The position numbers and the translations under genes were made by a program. 64,000 bases of DNA from Serratia nematodiphila DZ0503SBS1. GTDB taxonomy: Bacteria; Pseudomonadota; Gammaproteobacteria; Enterobacterales; Enterobacteriaceae. Of this stretch, positions 8,749-20,094 are shown piece by piece; position 1 is the stretch's first letter; every line of letters starts with the position of its first letter. The notes beneath the pieces were generated by a model. The model did not search any database, was not told the origin of the DNA, and saw nothing but the letters and a program-made list of their open reading frames with translations. Location of the stretch: contig NZ_JPUX01000001.1 of the NCBI RefSeq assembly GCF_000738675.1, positions 3,410,001-3,474,000 of the forward strand, given 5' to 3'.

Positions 8749-9470
8749 TGTTGCACCGATGCCCAGGCGTTAGGGGCGAACAGATAGCCTTTATTGCGCA
8801 CGGTCTTGATGCGGAACGGTTCCAGCGCGTTATCGTACAGCTTGCGGCGCAGGCGGGAGATCGCCACGTCGATGCTGCGATCCATGCCGTCATAGCTTAC
8901 GCCGCGCAGGTTTTGCAGCAACGCCTCACGATCCATGATCTGCCCGGCGTGGGTCGCCAATTCCCACAACAAATCGAAATCCGAGGTGGACAGGGTGATC
9001 GTTTCTTCGCCCAGCGTGACCTGCCGGTTGACCGGATCGATGCACAACAGCCCGAAATGCAGCGCGTTGTGCTGGGTGAGCGGCTGAACCGACTCTTCTT
9101 TCGGCTGCTGGCTGTGTTGGCGCAGGTGCAAACGCAGGCGGGCCAGCAACACCGCCGGCGGCGTGGTTTTCAGGATATAGTCGTTGGCGCCCATCTCCAG
9201 CGACAGAATATGGTTCATGTCGCTGTCGAGCGAGGTGAGCAGCACGATCGGGCCGGGGAAGGTAGGGCGCAGATCGCGGCACAGCGTCATGCCGTCTTTG
9301 CCGGGCAGCATGATGTCCAGCAGCACCAAATCGGGTTGCTCGCGCTCAATGCGCGCCTGCGCGCTGTCGCCGCGCGGTTCGATCAGCACCTCGATGTCGT
9401 GTTTGCCCAGATAGGCGGCGATCAGCTTGCCGACTTCAGGATCGTCTTCCACAAAAACAATTTTATGCAT
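8745..9470 (-). CDS. rstA: Response regulator RstA (OmpR family)
   Basis: This 241-residue two-domain regulator has a receiver domain with acidic pocket EDD (8-10), phospho-acceptor Asp52 in LLDIMLPGKDG, switch Thr79/Ser80 and Lys101. A C-terminal OmpR-type winged helix (about 135-235) contains the recognition segment MDRSIDVAISRLRRKL. It is the first gene of the rstA-rstB unit and lies 75 bp downstream of folM on the same strand, so some read-through from folM is possible. The ribosome-binding site in front of the ATG is weak. Confidence 0.95.
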   Translation of the reverse strand: MHKIVFVEDDPEVGKLIAAYLGKHDIEVLIEPRGDSAQARIEREQPDLVLLDIMLPGKDGMTLCRDLRPTFPGPIVLLTSLDSDMNHILSLEMGANDYILKTTPPAVLLARLRLHLRQHSQQPKEESVQPLTQHNALHFGLLCIDPVNRQVTLGEETITLSTSDFDLLWELATHAGQIMDREALLQNLRGVSYDGMDRSIDVAISRLRRKLYDNALEPFRIKTVRNKGYLFAPNAWASVQQ

Positions 9471-9545
9471 ATGCCCGTGTTTTAATAAGAAAAGCGGATT
9501 TCAGCATAGCGCGGCCTACAGCGATGCGCCATGCGGATCTTTGCC

Positions 9546-10268
9546 TCAGCGCAGCGGCCGCCCGCCGTCGACGCCGTGGGTGCGGCCGGTCACGTAACGG
9601 CTCTCCAGCAGGTAGTTCACCAGATTGACCACTTCGCTCTCGCCCGGCGCGACCTTCATCAGCGATTTCGCCAGCGCTTGTTGGCGGTAGGCTTCATCGT
9701 CGCCCGGATTGAAGATGATCAGCGCCGGCGCGATGGCGTTGACCTTCACCTCCGGCGCCAGCTTGCGGGCGAACGATCGGGTCATATTGTCCAGCGCGGC
9801 CTTGCTGGCGGCGTAGGCGATATGTTTGTCGCTGCCTTTTTCCACCACGTAGTCGGTCAGATGGATAATGTCAGCGCCTGCCTGGCCCTGGCCGGTCAGG
9901 CAAGACTCGAGCAGTTGGTTGAGCAAATAGGGCGTATAGACGTGAATTTGCAGCATCGCCGCCATCACTTGCTCCGGCGGCACTTCCGCCGACTCGGCCT
10001 GCCAGGCGCTGGCGTTGTGGATCACCGCGCGCAATTTGGGCGCCACCTGCCGCACCTGGTCGGCGAAACGGTAGATACCTTCGTGCGTGGAAAAATCGCC
10101 TTGAATACAACTGGCGCCCAAGGCTTTCAACTCGGTCATCGCCGGATATTCGCTGCGATAGGCGATGATGACGGGAACGCCGCGCTGGAGAAACGCTCTG
10201 GCGAGCGCCAGCCCGATGCGCCGCGCGCCGCCGGTAATCAGCACCGGGGCAGAGTTGGGGTGTTCCAT
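9546..10268 (-). CDS. folM: Dihydromonapterin reductase FolM (SDR family)
   Basis: This 240-residue short-chain dehydrogenase reduces dihydromonapterin, and weakly dihydrofolate, using NADPH. The cofactor motif TGGARRIG (12-19) has the TGX3RXG form specific to pteridine reductases rather than the usual GXG, and the catalytic pair is Tyr152 and Lys156 in YAASK. The order folM then rstAB matches E. coli, but no ydgC-like gene lies between them here. The start at 10268 has AGGAGC upstream. Confidence 0.93.
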   Translation of the reverse strand: MEHPNSAPVLITGGARRIGLALARAFLQRGVPVIIAYRSEYPAMTELKALGASCIQGDFSTHEGIYRFADQVRQVAPKLRAVIHNASAWQAESAEVPPEQVMAAMLQIHVYTPYLLNQLLESCLTGQGQAGADIIHLTDYVVEKGSDKHIAYAASKAALDNMTRSFARKLAPEVKVNAIAPALIIFNPGDDEAYRQQALAKSLMKVAPGESEVVNLVNYLLESRYVTGRTHGVDGGRPLR

Positions 10269-10452
10269 TGATTAAAGCTCCTGGACAGACTGGCAAACAA
10301 TAGGGGAATTATGCCATCATACGGCGGAAAGTCGTTAAAGCTTCGCATGATTATCCATTTCTGGATGTAAGATCCCCAATGCGTTTCAGGTTGCCGCCCG
10401 GCGGCGGCTTGAAAGACCACGGGTTAACACTGGCCATGAGAGGAATGAGGGG

Positions 10453-10863
10453 ATGAACAGCAATCACCTTGCATCCATCGCGCGCAGTGAGAAAATCTGT
10501 TTCGACTATATGGATTTTCTGTCCGCATCGTGCAGGAAGCACTGGCGCTTTGTTGATGCTATTTATGGTGTGATGCCGATCTTCGGCATGGTGTTGAAAT
10601 CGCGCGTGACCACGTCACAAACGCGCAAAGAGCAGTTGAAAGAGCTGGCGCTGCAAGTGGTGTCGACACAGGTCAGCGATGAAACCAATATCGTGCGCCT
10701 GATTGACCTGGCGCAGCAGCAGGGCCTGACGGTGTTTGATATTCAGTTGCCCTATGCGCTGGAAGCGCAACAGCTGGCGGCCATTCAAAAAGAGTGCGAG
10801 AAAGGCATTGCGATCGCCCTGGTGGGTGAGCGCATGACCATCACCATTCCCCCTAAAAGCTGA
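10453..10863 (+). CDS. Hypothetical protein, 136 aa
   Basis: I do not recognise this gene. It encodes a soluble 136-residue protein with no signal peptide or membrane helix. The N-terminal third carries two Cys and aromatic residues (KICFDYMDFLSASCRKHWRF). The remainder looks like alternating helix and strand with a Gln-rich middle and ends in strands (IAIALVGERMTITIPP). An AGAGGA site about 9 nt upstream supports the ATG. It is transcribed alone, divergent from folM, and is followed by a long perfect inverted repeat at 10887-10934. Codon use resembles the neighbours, so it is probably a real gene. Confidence 0.6.
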   Translation: MNSNHLASIARSEKICFDYMDFLSASCRKHWRFVDAIYGVMPIFGMVLKSRVTTSQTRKEQLKELALQVVSTQVSDETNIVRLIDLAQQQGLTVFDIQLPYALEAQQLAAIQKECEKGIAIALVGERMTITIPPKS

Positions 10864-10886
10864 CCGGGTGTACCGACCCGGCCGCC

Positions 10887-10934
10887 CGTTCATGGTTAGG
10901 CAATTGACTTACCGAGATGGCCTAACCATGAACG
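10887..10934. repeat. 15-bp perfect inverted repeat with 18-nt spacer
   Basis: CGTTCATGGTTAGGC at 10887-10901 is exactly complementary to 10920-10934. There is no T-tract, so it is not a canonical terminator, although it lies between the convergent ends of the 136-aa gene and the pyridoxamine-oxidase-like gene. Confidence 0.8.
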
Positions 10935-10964
10935 TGATGTCTCACGCCGCATGACGGCCGGCGT

Positions 10965-11360
10965 CTAGAGCTGGGTCCCGGCATTCGGGCCGGAGCGCAG
11001 GGTATAAATACTGTCTATATGAATTAACACCGCGTACTTCGGCGGCTTCATCCCATTTTTTTCCGCAAACGTCAATGCATCGTCAAACGGCTTGCCCGCC
11101 AGAAACAGTTCGGGCGTGCCAACGAAGCGGTAACCGTCCAGCGCCTCGCGATCGATGATCACCACGGCCATTTTCGAGCCGGCCTTGATGTTTTTCAGCG
11201 TTTGGCCACCGGTATTTTCGTTGTAAATCAGCGTACGGTCATCATAGAGGCGCAAAGAGCGCTTGGGGCCGATATCGGGAACGCCGTTCGGGCTGCTGGT
11301 CGCCTGCACAGGCAGCTGTTTAGCCAGCATCTTCTTCATCTCGTCATTCAATTCATTCAT
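10965..11360 (-). CDS. Pyridoxamine 5'-phosphate oxidase-like (flavin/heme split-barrel) protein
   Basis: This 131-residue protein has the pattern of small PNPOx-like split beta-barrels. An N-terminal helix is followed by strands (PVQATSSPNGVPDIGPKR, RTLIYNENTGGQTLKNI, KMAVVIID) that form the flavin-phosphate pocket, then FVGTPELF and VLIHIDSIYTL. Such proteins bind FMN, F420 or heme. It is the second gene of a unit whose promoter is overlapped by a Fur box, separated from the upstream gene by 31 bp. Iron control suggests a role in iron or heme metabolism, which is inference. The true ligand is not visible from sequence. Confidence 0.75.
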   Translation of the reverse strand: MNELNDEMKKMLAKQLPVQATSSPNGVPDIGPKRSLRLYDDRTLIYNENTGGQTLKNIKAGSKMAVVIIDREALDGYRFVGTPELFLAGKPFDDALTFAEKNGMKPPKYAVLIHIDSIYTLRSGPNAGTQL

Positions 11361-11391
11361 TACAGATGACCCTCAGATTGGTGTGTCACTT

Positions 11392-11877
11392 TTAATGCAA
11401 GGTAGCGGAAGCGTTGGCCGCCGGCGCGCAGACGCTGGTTTCCGGCAGCCGGTGTTCGCGCAGCAAGTGCAGAGTTTCAATCCTGAAACGCAGCAGGTGC
11501 CGTTCGGCGATCTGCTGCATCTGTTCGCACAGCGACGTATCGTCCAACAGTTGCTCGATAGCGACTCGGGCCTGATGAACATGCAGCTCGACGCCGCGAA
11601 GAGGCTTCTGCCGCAGGCGCAGATGGGTAATGTTGTTGAACGTGACGATCAGCGCGGCAAGGGCAGACTCGAAAATATTCAGCGCTTCAAATCTGGCGGT
11701 ATATTCCGCATTCAGCCAGGGCTTCTCGGCGATGATCGCCTGAGCCCCCTCCAGCGCCTGTTGATAGCGCGCCATCGCCAGGCGATCGCGCTGCTGATTG
11801 AATGCCGTGTTGCCCTCGGCGATCCGTGCTTCCCAAGCAGCAAACAAGGGTAATGCGTGCAGCAGTTTTTCAGCCAT
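11392..11877 (-). CDS. Hypothetical helical protein, first gene of a Fur-controlled unit
   Basis: This 161-residue protein is almost entirely helical and resembles TPR-type packing, for example AEGNTAFNQQRDRLAMARYQQAL, which has the spacing of a TPR helix pair. It has three His and two Cys residues in the C-terminal half. I cannot assign a function. The start at 11877 has AAGG 6 nt upstream. A promoter about 85 nt upstream is overlapped by a good Fur box, and the PNPOx-like gene follows 31 bp downstream, so the two probably act together when iron is scarce. There is no signal peptide. Confidence 0.65.
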   Translation of the reverse strand: MAEKLLHALPLFAAWEARIAEGNTAFNQQRDRLAMARYQQALEGAQAIIAEKPWLNAEYTARFEALNIFESALAALIVTFNNITHLRLRQKPLRGVELHVHQARVAIEQLLDDTSLCEQMQQIAERHLLRFRIETLHLLREHRLPETSVCAPAANASATLH

Positions 11878-11964
11878 GAAATGCCTTCCATTTTCAGCCT
11901 GTCTAAACCCGCCTCCTGACGCCTCTCGGCAGGGGGCGCTCGAGCCATACCGTCAATCACAATT

Positions 11965-11997
11965 GATAATGATAATTAATTGCATTTGAGATCGCAA
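11965..11997 (-). promoter_or_regulatory. Promoter overlapped by a Fur box
   Basis: GATAATGATAATTAATTGC at 11965-11983 matches the 19-bp Fur consensus at 15 positions. On the minus strand, -35 TTGCGA (11992-11997), a 17-bp spacer and -10 TATCAT (11969-11974) form a good sigma-70 promoter with the Fur box over the -10 and spacer. Confidence 0.7.
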
Positions 11998-12092
11998 GCG
12001 AAGCCACTGACGGATTAATCACGGGGAGCGGGGTAAGAGGAAGGACGAGCAAATGAAATGCGGCTGACGGGCAGCCGCATGGGCAGGCGATT

Positions 12093-13484
12093 TTAGTGCA
12101 ACATAAACCAGCCGGCAGGCAGCGTGGCCACCAGCAGCAAGAAGATGCTGCTTTTTTCCAGGCGATTGAGCAGATTGATATCTCGATGGCCGCGGCGGGC
12201 ATACATGAACACCAACAGCCCTGGCGCATACAGAAGCACCGACATCAGCAAGTGCATCAGCCCGGAAGCATACAGCAGCCACAGGCCATAGACGCAGGCG
12301 CCGGTGGCGGCGAAGATCAGGCGTTTGTCGCGGCGGCGGTAAGCCACCTTGAACAGAAACGCGCCGACCAGGAAGTAAGGCACCAGGATCATCTCTGACG
12401 CGATGGTCAACAGCGAGTTGTAGTTGCTGCCGGTCAGCCAGATCAGCACCAGCGCCAGTTGCACCGCGATGTTGGTCAGCCACAGCGAAGAGGACGGGGC
12501 GTGATGGCGGTTCTGCTTGCCGAACACGCGCGGAAACGCGCCGTGCTGCGCGGCCAGCAGCGGCACTTCCGCCGCCATGATGGTCCAGCTCAGGTAGGCC
12601 CCGCACACGGAAACGATCAGGCCGGCGGCGATGAGCACGTCTCCCCACGGGCCGATCAGTTCTACCATCAGCACCGCCATTGACGGATTGCGCATCTCGG
12701 CCAGTTCGCTGCGCGGCACCACGCCCAGCGACAGCAGCGTGACCATCAGATACACCGCCAGCGCCGACAGCACCGCCAGCATAGTGGCGCGGCCCACGTC
12801 TTTCTTATTGCGGGCGCGGGCGGAAACCACCACCGCGCCCTCCACGCCGATAAACACCCACAGGGTGATCAGCATGGTGTCCTTGACCTGTTCCCACACC
12901 GGTTTACCGAGGGCGATGCCGTTGAAATCCAGTGTGAACACGTCCATTTTAAAGGCAATCGCCGCCAGAACGGCGAACATCCCCAGCGGCAACAGTTTGG
13001 CGAGGGTGGCCGCCAGATTGATGCTGGCGGCGGTTTGCACGCCGCGCAGCACCAGCGCGTGCACGATCCACAGCAGGGCGGATTCGGCGATCAGCGCCTG
13101 CCAGGTATTGCCGTCACCGAGGATAACGTTGCCGCCGCGATCGGTAAAAATGCTCAGCGCCGCGAACACGATCACCAGATACGAGACGTTGGCGATCACG
13201 GCGCACAGCCAGTAACCCCAGGCGGAGCAGAAGCCCACCAGTTCGCCGAATCCTTCTTTGGCGTAGGTGAAGATGCCGCCGTCCAGATCCGGACGCAAAC
13301 GCGTAAGCAACAGCATGGCGAATGCCAAAAACAGAATGCCGACGCCGGTGATCCCCCAACCCAGCAGCAGCGCGGCGGGGCTGGCGACCTGCGCCATGTT
13401 TTGCGGCAGACTGAACACGCCGGCGCCCAGCATCGAGCTGAGCACCAAAGCGGTTAGCGCGGTAAGACCGAGTTTTTTTTCCAA
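12093..13484 (-). CDS. arcD: Arginine/ornithine antiporter-like APC permease (YdgI/ArcD)
   Basis: This 463-residue inner-membrane transporter of the amino acid-polyamine-organocation superfamily has about 12 helices. Helix 1 carries the unwound substrate motif SSMLGAGVFSLP. A conserved ...DGGIFTYAKEGFGELVGF.. segment and the GVEGAVVVSARARNKKDVG loop are typical of the basic amino-acid antiporter branch. E. coli YdgI lies in the same place beside ydgH. In other bacteria such proteins exchange arginine for ornithine. No arginine deiminase genes are present in this window, so the substrate is inferred from family only. Confidence 0.87.
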   Translation of the reverse strand: MEKKLGLTALTALVLSSMLGAGVFSLPQNMAQVASPAALLLGWGITGVGILFLAFAMLLLTRLRPDLDGGIFTYAKEGFGELVGFCSAWGYWLCAVIANVSYLVIVFAALSIFTDRGGNVILGDGNTWQALIAESALLWIVHALVLRGVQTAASINLAATLAKLLPLGMFAVLAAIAFKMDVFTLDFNGIALGKPVWEQVKDTMLITLWVFIGVEGAVVVSARARNKKDVGRATMLAVLSALAVYLMVTLLSLGVVPRSELAEMRNPSMAVLMVELIGPWGDVLIAAGLIVSVCGAYLSWTIMAAEVPLLAAQHGAFPRVFGKQNRHHAPSSSLWLTNIAVQLALVLIWLTGSNYNSLLTIASEMILVPYFLVGAFLFKVAYRRRDKRLIFAATGACVYGLWLLYASGLMHLLMSVLLYAPGLLVFMYARRGHRDINLLNRLEKSSIFLLLVATLPAGWFMLH

Positions 13485-13675
13485 TGACGGATCCTGAACG
13501 CAGAATAAACAACTGGAAGGGAACTGCTTGGCGGCAACAATGTATTAACAACCACTGCGCGAATAGACAATAGCCCTAAAAATTGGCGCAAATTCTACGG
13601 AGGGATGATTAGAGATGCAATGATTGAATATGCGGAATTTACAAAAAACTATTCAACGCGCGATGGAAAAAGCGG

Positions 13676-13706
13676 CAATAAAAACGGGCAGCTCAAGGGC
13701 TGCCCG
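13676..13706 (-). terminator. Terminator of ydgH
   Basis: The minus strand shows the stem CGGGCAGC / GCTGCCCG with a 6-nt loop followed by GTTTTTATT, 23 bp after the ydgH stop. Confidence 0.85.
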
Positions 13707-13728
13707 ATGGTAAACCTAAAAACGGGTT

Positions 13729-14679
13729 TTATTTGAACAGATCGGCGCTGACGGTCAGGTTGCCGCCGCTCTTGTTCTGCCACTGGCGGGTGACGTGATA
13801 GTACTTGGCGCCTTTCTCGGCCGCGCGTTTCGCCACTTCGGTGGAGACATCGGTCATGCTGTTGAAGTGGCCGGTGAAGGTGACGGAATCGAACGGCACC
13901 ATCTGCGCGGCGGTCACGTTGTTCACTTCCTGGATCTTGGTGCCGTTAGGCAGCGTGACGGTATAGCGTTGGCCGGTAGAGGACTGGGTTTCGAAGAAAC
14001 GGCCCACTTCGCGGCTTGGCGAACCGGAAGACGCGACGCCAGGAATTTCGACTTTCGCGGCTGCGGCGCCGCCGGCGGCCAGGGCGGCGCGGCCGGCGTC
14101 AGAATCGGCCGGAATGGCGTCCGGGCTCTGCACGCGGCGTTTCGGCGCATCGGCCTTATAGATATAGGCGGTGACGAACTGGTTGCCGCCGGAGTTGGCG
14201 TCAACCTGGCGCACGATGAAGAACGAAGCGGCGCCTTTTTTCTTCGCTTCTTTGGAGATGGCGTCGTTGATGTCCGGCTGGCTGCGGTAGAAGCCGCTGA
14301 CGCTCACGGTATCGTAAGGCTCCAGCAGGTAGGCTTCCTCTTTAGGCAGTTCGTTCACGCCGTTAAATACGCGGTATTTTGGTGTTTTGCTCACTTCTGG
14401 CGCATCTTTATGATAAAGGTCTGCGGTGACGCGCCAGTTGCCGCCGTTGTTGCTGTTGTTGCTGTCCTGGATATAGAAGGAATCGGCACCCAGTTTGTCT
14501 GCACGGCGGGATACGGCGTCGACGGCTTCATTGATGGCATTGAAGCGGCCGGTAATCGTGATGCGATCAAACGGCTTCAGCGCCGCTGCTTTCTCAGGAG
14601 TTAACTCTTGCGCCGCATGAGCAGACAGCGCGGTGAGTGATAACAAGGCTGACGCGATGATCGTGGTCTTCAGCTTCAT
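13729..14679 (-). CDS. ydgH: Periplasmic protein YdgH, three DUF1471 domains
   Basis: This 316-residue secreted protein has a signal peptide (cleavage near AHA-AQ, residue 23). Three repeats of the DUF1471/YhcN (BhsA/McbA-like) fold lie at about 37-90, 122-175 and 262-316. Each shows the pattern hydrophobic-x-TG-F...A...GA..(Y/F)(Y/H)(I/V)...N.GGN..V.A..(Y/F). A Pro/Ala-rich linker lies before the third copy. DUF1471 proteins are linked to stress and envelope responses; the exact role of YdgH is unclear. AAGGA precedes the ATG, and a promoter at 14709-14738 and a strong terminator bound it as a single-gene unit. Confidence 0.92.
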   Translation of the reverse strand: MKLKTTIIASALLSLTALSAHAAQELTPEKAAALKPFDRITITGRFNAINEAVDAVSRRADKLGADSFYIQDSNNSNNGGNWRVTADLYHKDAPEVSKTPKYRVFNGVNELPKEEAYLLEPYDTVSVSGFYRSQPDINDAISKEAKKKGAASFFIVRQVDANSGGNQFVTAYIYKADAPKRRVQSPDAIPADSDAGRAALAAGGAAAAKVEIPGVASSGSPSREVGRFFETQSSTGQRYTVTLPNGTKIQEVNNVTAAQMVPFDSVTFTGHFNSMTDVSTEVAKRAAEKGAKYYHVTRQWQNKSGGNLTVSADLFK

Positions 14680-16746
<2,067 letters not shown>

Positions 16747-16756
16747 GGGGTAACAA

Positions 16757-18151
16757 ATGTCTGGAGGATTGGTTACAGCTGCATACATTGTTGCCGCTAT
16801 TTTGTTTATTTTCAGCCTGGCGGGCCTGTCGCGGCATGAAACGTCGAAGCAGGGCAACCTGTTCGGCGTCGCCGGCATGGCGATCGCGCTGATCGCCACC
16901 ATCTTGGGGCCGGATTCCGGCAACGTCGGCTGGATCATCATCGCCATGATCATCGGCGGCTCGATCGGCGTCTATCTGGCCAAGAAGGTCGAGATGACCG
17001 AAATGCCGGAGCTGGTGGCGGTGTTGCACAGTTTCGTTGGCCTGGCGGCGGTGCTGGTCGGCTTCAACAGCTACCTGGATCACGGCGCGCCGATGGAGCC
17101 GGTGATGGCGAATATCCATCTGACCGAAGTGTTCCTCGGCGTCTTTATCGGTGCGGTGACCTTCACCGGGTCGATCGTCGCCTTCGGCAAGCTGCGCGGC
17201 ATCATTTCTTCCAAACCGCTGATGCTGCCGAATCGCCACAAGCTGAACCTGGCGGCGCTGGTGATCTCGTTCCTGTTGCTGGTGGCGTTCGTGCGCACCG
17301 ACAGCGTGGGCTGGCAGGTGATAGCGCTGCTGCTGATGACGGCGATCGCGCTGGCGTTCGGCTGGCATCTGGTCGCCTCGATCGGCGGCGCCGACATGCC
17401 GGTGGTGGTGTCAATGCTCAACTCCTACTCGGGATGGGCGGCGGCCGCTGCGGGCTTCATGCTGAGCAACGATCTGCTGATCGTCACCGGCGCGCTGGTG
17501 GGGTCTTCGGGGGCGATACTGTCTTACATCATGTGCAAGGCGATGAACCGTTCGTTTATCAGCGTGATCGCCGGCGGTTTCGGCAGTGACGGTTCATCCA
17601 CCGGCGACGCCGAAGAGATGGGCGAATACCGTGAAACCACGGCGGAAGAAGTGGCCGAGCAGCTGAAGAACTCCACCTCGGTGATCATCACCCCGGGCTA
17701 CGGCATGGCGGTGGCGCAGGCGCAGTATCCGGTGGCGGAAATCACCGAAAAACTGCGGGCGCGCGGCGTGAAGGTGCGTTTCGGCATTCACCCGGTCGCG
17801 GGGCGCTTGCCGGGCCACATGAACGTGCTGCTGGCGGAAGCGAAGGTGCCGTACGACGTGGTGCTGGAGATGGATGAAATCAACGACGATTTCCCGGATA
17901 CCGACACCGTGCTGGTGATCGGCGCCAACGATACGGTGAACCCGGCGGCGCTGGAAGATCCGCGCAGTCCGATCGCCGGCATGCCGGTATTGGAAGTGTG
18001 GAAAGCGCAGAACGTGATCGCGTTCAAACGCTCGATGAACACCGGCTATGCCGGCGTGCAGAACCCGCTGTTCTTCAAGGAGAACACCCAGATGCTGTTC
18101 GGCGACGCCAAAGACAGCGTGGAAGCGATTCTGCGGGCGCTGCAGAAGTAG
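16757..18151 (+). CDS. pntB: NAD(P) transhydrogenase subunit beta
   Basis: This 464-residue beta subunit has about nine membrane helices forming the proton channel (about 1-260), then the NADP(H)-binding domain III. Domain III is marked by [10 protein letters not shown], the [20 protein letters not shown] segment, [12 protein letters not shown] and the [16 protein letters not shown] lid. The length matches E. coli PntB. AAGGGGT lies before the ATG. A bidirectional terminator follows, shared with convergent uspE. Confidence 0.98.
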   Translation: MSGGLVTAAYIVAAILFIFSLAGLSRHETSKQGNLFGVAGMAIALIATILGPDSGNVGWIIIAMIIGGSIGVYLAKKVEMTEMPELVAVLHSFVGLAAVLVGFNSYLDHGAPMEPVMANIHLTEVFLGVFIGAVTFTGSIVAFGKLRGIISSKPLMLPNRHKLNLAALVISFLLLVAFVRTDSVGWQVIALLLMTAIALAFGWHLVASIGGADMPVVVSMLNSYSGWAAAAAGFMLSNDLLIVTGALVGSSGAILSYIMCKAMNRSFISVIAGGFGSDGSSTGDAEEMGEYRETTAEEVAEQLKNSTSVIITPGYGMAVAQAQYPVAEITEKLRARGVKVRFGIHPVAGRLPGHMNVLLAEAKVPYDVVLEMDEINDDFPDTDTVLVIGANDTVNPAALEDPRSPIAGMPVLEVWKAQNVIAFKRSMNTGYAGVQNPLFFKENTQMLFGDAKDSVEAILRALQK

Positions 18152-18163
18152 AATTGGGCAACC

Positions 18164-18196
18164 AAAAAAACGGGCCGCTTAGCGGCCCGTTTTTTA
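18164..18196. terminator. Bidirectional terminator between pntB and uspE
   Basis: Stem CGGGCCGC / GCGGCCCG with a 3-nt loop has A7 on its left and T6 on its right, so it can stop transcription from both convergent genes. Confidence 0.92.
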
Positions 18197-18206
18197 TGCA
18201 CGAAGG

Positions 18207-19169
18207 TTAATCTTCGTCGTCATGCTCGTCATCTTCATCCGCCTCGATCGGGCAGTTGAAGTTTTCCGGTTTAATCACCAGCAGGTCGCATTTCAGATGA
18301 TCGATCACATGTTCCGCGGTGTTGCCGATAAAGGCGGCTGAAATGCCTGTGCGGCCCAGGGTGCCCAGCACCACCACGCCGGCCTGCAGATGTTCGGCCA
18401 GATCGGGGATCACCTCTTCCGGCAGGCCTTTTTCCACGTGGGTGAACTCTTCCTTAATGCAGAATTTCTGCCGCAGCGCCTTCATGGCGATCAGATGCTG
18501 GCCGCGAATGGCGTCGTTGTAGACGCTCGGGTCGAAGTCGGGCAATTCGATGGCTATGTTGATCGGGGTAACGGGATAGGCGCCGACCAGATGAACCTCG
18601 GTCTGGTTGACGTTTTGCGCCAGTTCGACGGTTTCTTGCACCAGTTTGATATTGAGCGGGTCGTGATAGGGTTCTTCGCTGGCCAGATTGACCGCCACCA
18701 GCGCCTTGCCGCCTTCCGGCCAGGGCTGGTCTTTCACCATCCACACCGGGCAAGGGCATTTGCGCAGCAGGTGCCAGTCGGTGGGGGTAAAGATCACCGA
18801 CTCCAACCGGTCGTGCTGGTGCGCCATTTTCAGCAGCAGGTCATGTTGACCGGAAAGCACTTCCTGAATGATGGCTTCGAAGGGGCGGTTATGCCAGACC
18901 ACTTTGATTTCGATCGGCACGCCGTCGTTGAGGTAAAAGCGGCACTGCTCGTTGATCCAGGCGGCGCGTTGGCTGATCACACCTTGCCGCATCGCCGTTC
19001 TTTCATCCGGAGAGAGCAGGGTCGTCATTTCGTAAGAGAAGTCATAGATGGGCAGGAAGGCCTTGATGCGCCCGCCGTTCCGTTTTACCAGGTATACGGC
19101 GCGGCGCAATGCCGGCTGATCGTCCTGATTGGGGTCAATAGCCACCAGAAGATTCTGATACTTCGCCAT
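18207..19169 (-). CDS. uspE: Tandem universal stress protein UspE
   Basis: This 320-residue cytoplasmic protein is made of two Usp domains (about 1-150 and 155-305) and has an acidic tail ([11 protein letters not shown]). The first begins [17 protein letters not shown], and the second carries the G-rich [24 protein letters not shown] segment near its end. In E. coli UspE also lies next to fnr and is linked to stress resistance and motility. GGAGG precedes the ATG. It is downstream of fnr on the same strand but separated from it by a strong hairpin. Confidence 0.95.
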   Translation of the reverse strand: MAKYQNLLVAIDPNQDDQPALRRAVYLVKRNGGRIKAFLPIYDFSYEMTTLLSPDERTAMRQGVISQRAAWINEQCRFYLNDGVPIEIKVVWHNRPFEAIIQEVLSGQHDLLLKMAHQHDRLESVIFTPTDWHLLRKCPCPVWMVKDQPWPEGGKALVAVNLASEEPYHDPLNIKLVQETVELAQNVNQTEVHLVGAYPVTPINIAIELPDFDPSVYNDAIRGQHLIAMKALRQKFCIKEEFTHVEKGLPEEVIPDLAEHLQAGVVVLGTLGRTGISAAFIGNTAEHVIDHLKCDLLVIKPENFNCPIEADEDDEHDDED

Positions 19170-19252
19170 AGGGCCTCCTTACAGCTGAAATCAACAGTCT
19201 GTTAATTTACAGAGTAACCCAACATTGAAAAACAGAACAACAACGGAAGCGT

Positions 19253-19288
19253 GCCGGATCAACAATTTCGGTGAAATGTTGATCCGGC
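19253..19288 (-). terminator. Long hairpin downstream of fnr
   Basis: An 11-bp stem (GCCGGATCAAC / GTTGATCCGGC) continues after a single bulged base into a 5-bp stem with a 3-nt loop. It starts 7 bp after the fnr stop. On the minus strand the following sequence is only moderately T-rich, so termination is likely but not certain. Confidence 0.6.
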
Positions 19289-19295
19289 GGGGGGA

Positions 19296-20060
19296 TCAGG
19301 CGTTGACGGTCACGTTGATGCGCGGCGTACCGGCCAGCACCGACAGCGCGTCGGCGTTTTCGATGGTGATGTATTTGCCTTTCACGCTGAGGATTTCGCT
19401 TTTCTGGAAGCGACCCAGCAGGCGGCTGATGGTTTCCACCGTCAGCCCAAGGTAGTTGCCGATGTCGCCGCGGGTCATGGTCAACCGGAACTCACGCGGT
19501 GAGAAGCCGCGCTCCGCAAAGCGGCGCGACAGGTTGTAAACGAACGCCGCCAGGCGCTCTTCGGCGTTTTTCTTCGACAACAGCAGGATCATGTCCTGGT
19601 CGCCTTTGATCTCGCCGCTCATCAACCGCATGATTTGCTGACGCAGGTTCGGCATTTTGCCGGACAGATCGTCGAGGGTCTCGAACGGGATCTCGCACAC
19701 CATCGAGGTTTCCAGCGCCTGAGCGAAGCTCGGATGCTTCAGGCCGCCGATGGCGTCGAAGCCTACCAGGTCGCCCGCCAGGTGGAAGCCGGTGATCTGC
19801 TCATCACCTTGCTCGGTGATGGTGTAGCTTTTGATGGTCCCGGAACGGATCGCGTACAGCGATTTCAACTCGTCGCCGGCCTTGAACAAGGTCTGGCCTT
19901 TCTGGATGGGCTTCTTCCTCTCGATAATGTTGTCGAGCTGGTCCAGCTCGTGAGCATTGAGGGTGAAAGGAATGCACAGCTGGCTGATGCTGCAGTCCTG
20001 GCAATGGATCGCACAACCACCAGACTGGATACGACGAATCACGCGTTTTTCCGGGATCAT
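19296..20060 (-). CDS. fnr: Anaerobic regulator FNR
   Basis: This 254-residue global regulator of anaerobic metabolism binds DNA as a dimer when its 4Fe-4S cluster is intact. The cluster ligands Cys20, Cys23, Cys29 and Cys122 are at the same positions as in E. coli. The recognition helix keeps Glu209, Ser212 and Arg213 (VETISR). The sequence is near-identical to E. coli until the last 15 residues, where it diverges and is four residues longer. An FNR box lies 21-34 bp upstream of the start, indicating autoregulation. Confidence 0.98.
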   Translation of the reverse strand: MIPEKRVIRRIQSGGCAIHCQDCSISQLCIPFTLNAHELDQLDNIIERKKPIQKGQTLFKAGDELKSLYAIRSGTIKSYTITEQGDEQITGFHLAGDLVGFDAIGGLKHPSFAQALETSMVCEIPFETLDDLSGKMPNLRQQIMRLMSGEIKGDQDMILLLSKKNAEERLAAFVYNLSRRFAERGFSPREFRLTMTRGDIGNYLGLTVETISRLLGRFQKSEILSVKGKYITIENADALSVLAGTPRINVTVNA

Positions 20061-20080
20061 AGATTACGCTCATTCAATAA

Positions 20081-20094
20081 TTGATATGAGTCAA
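20081..20094 (-). promoter_or_regulatory. FNR box upstream of fnr
   Basis: TTGATATGAGTCAA matches TTGATNNNNATCAA at 9 of 10 fixed bases. Its position just upstream of the fnr start fits known FNR autoregulation in E. coli. Confidence 0.75.
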
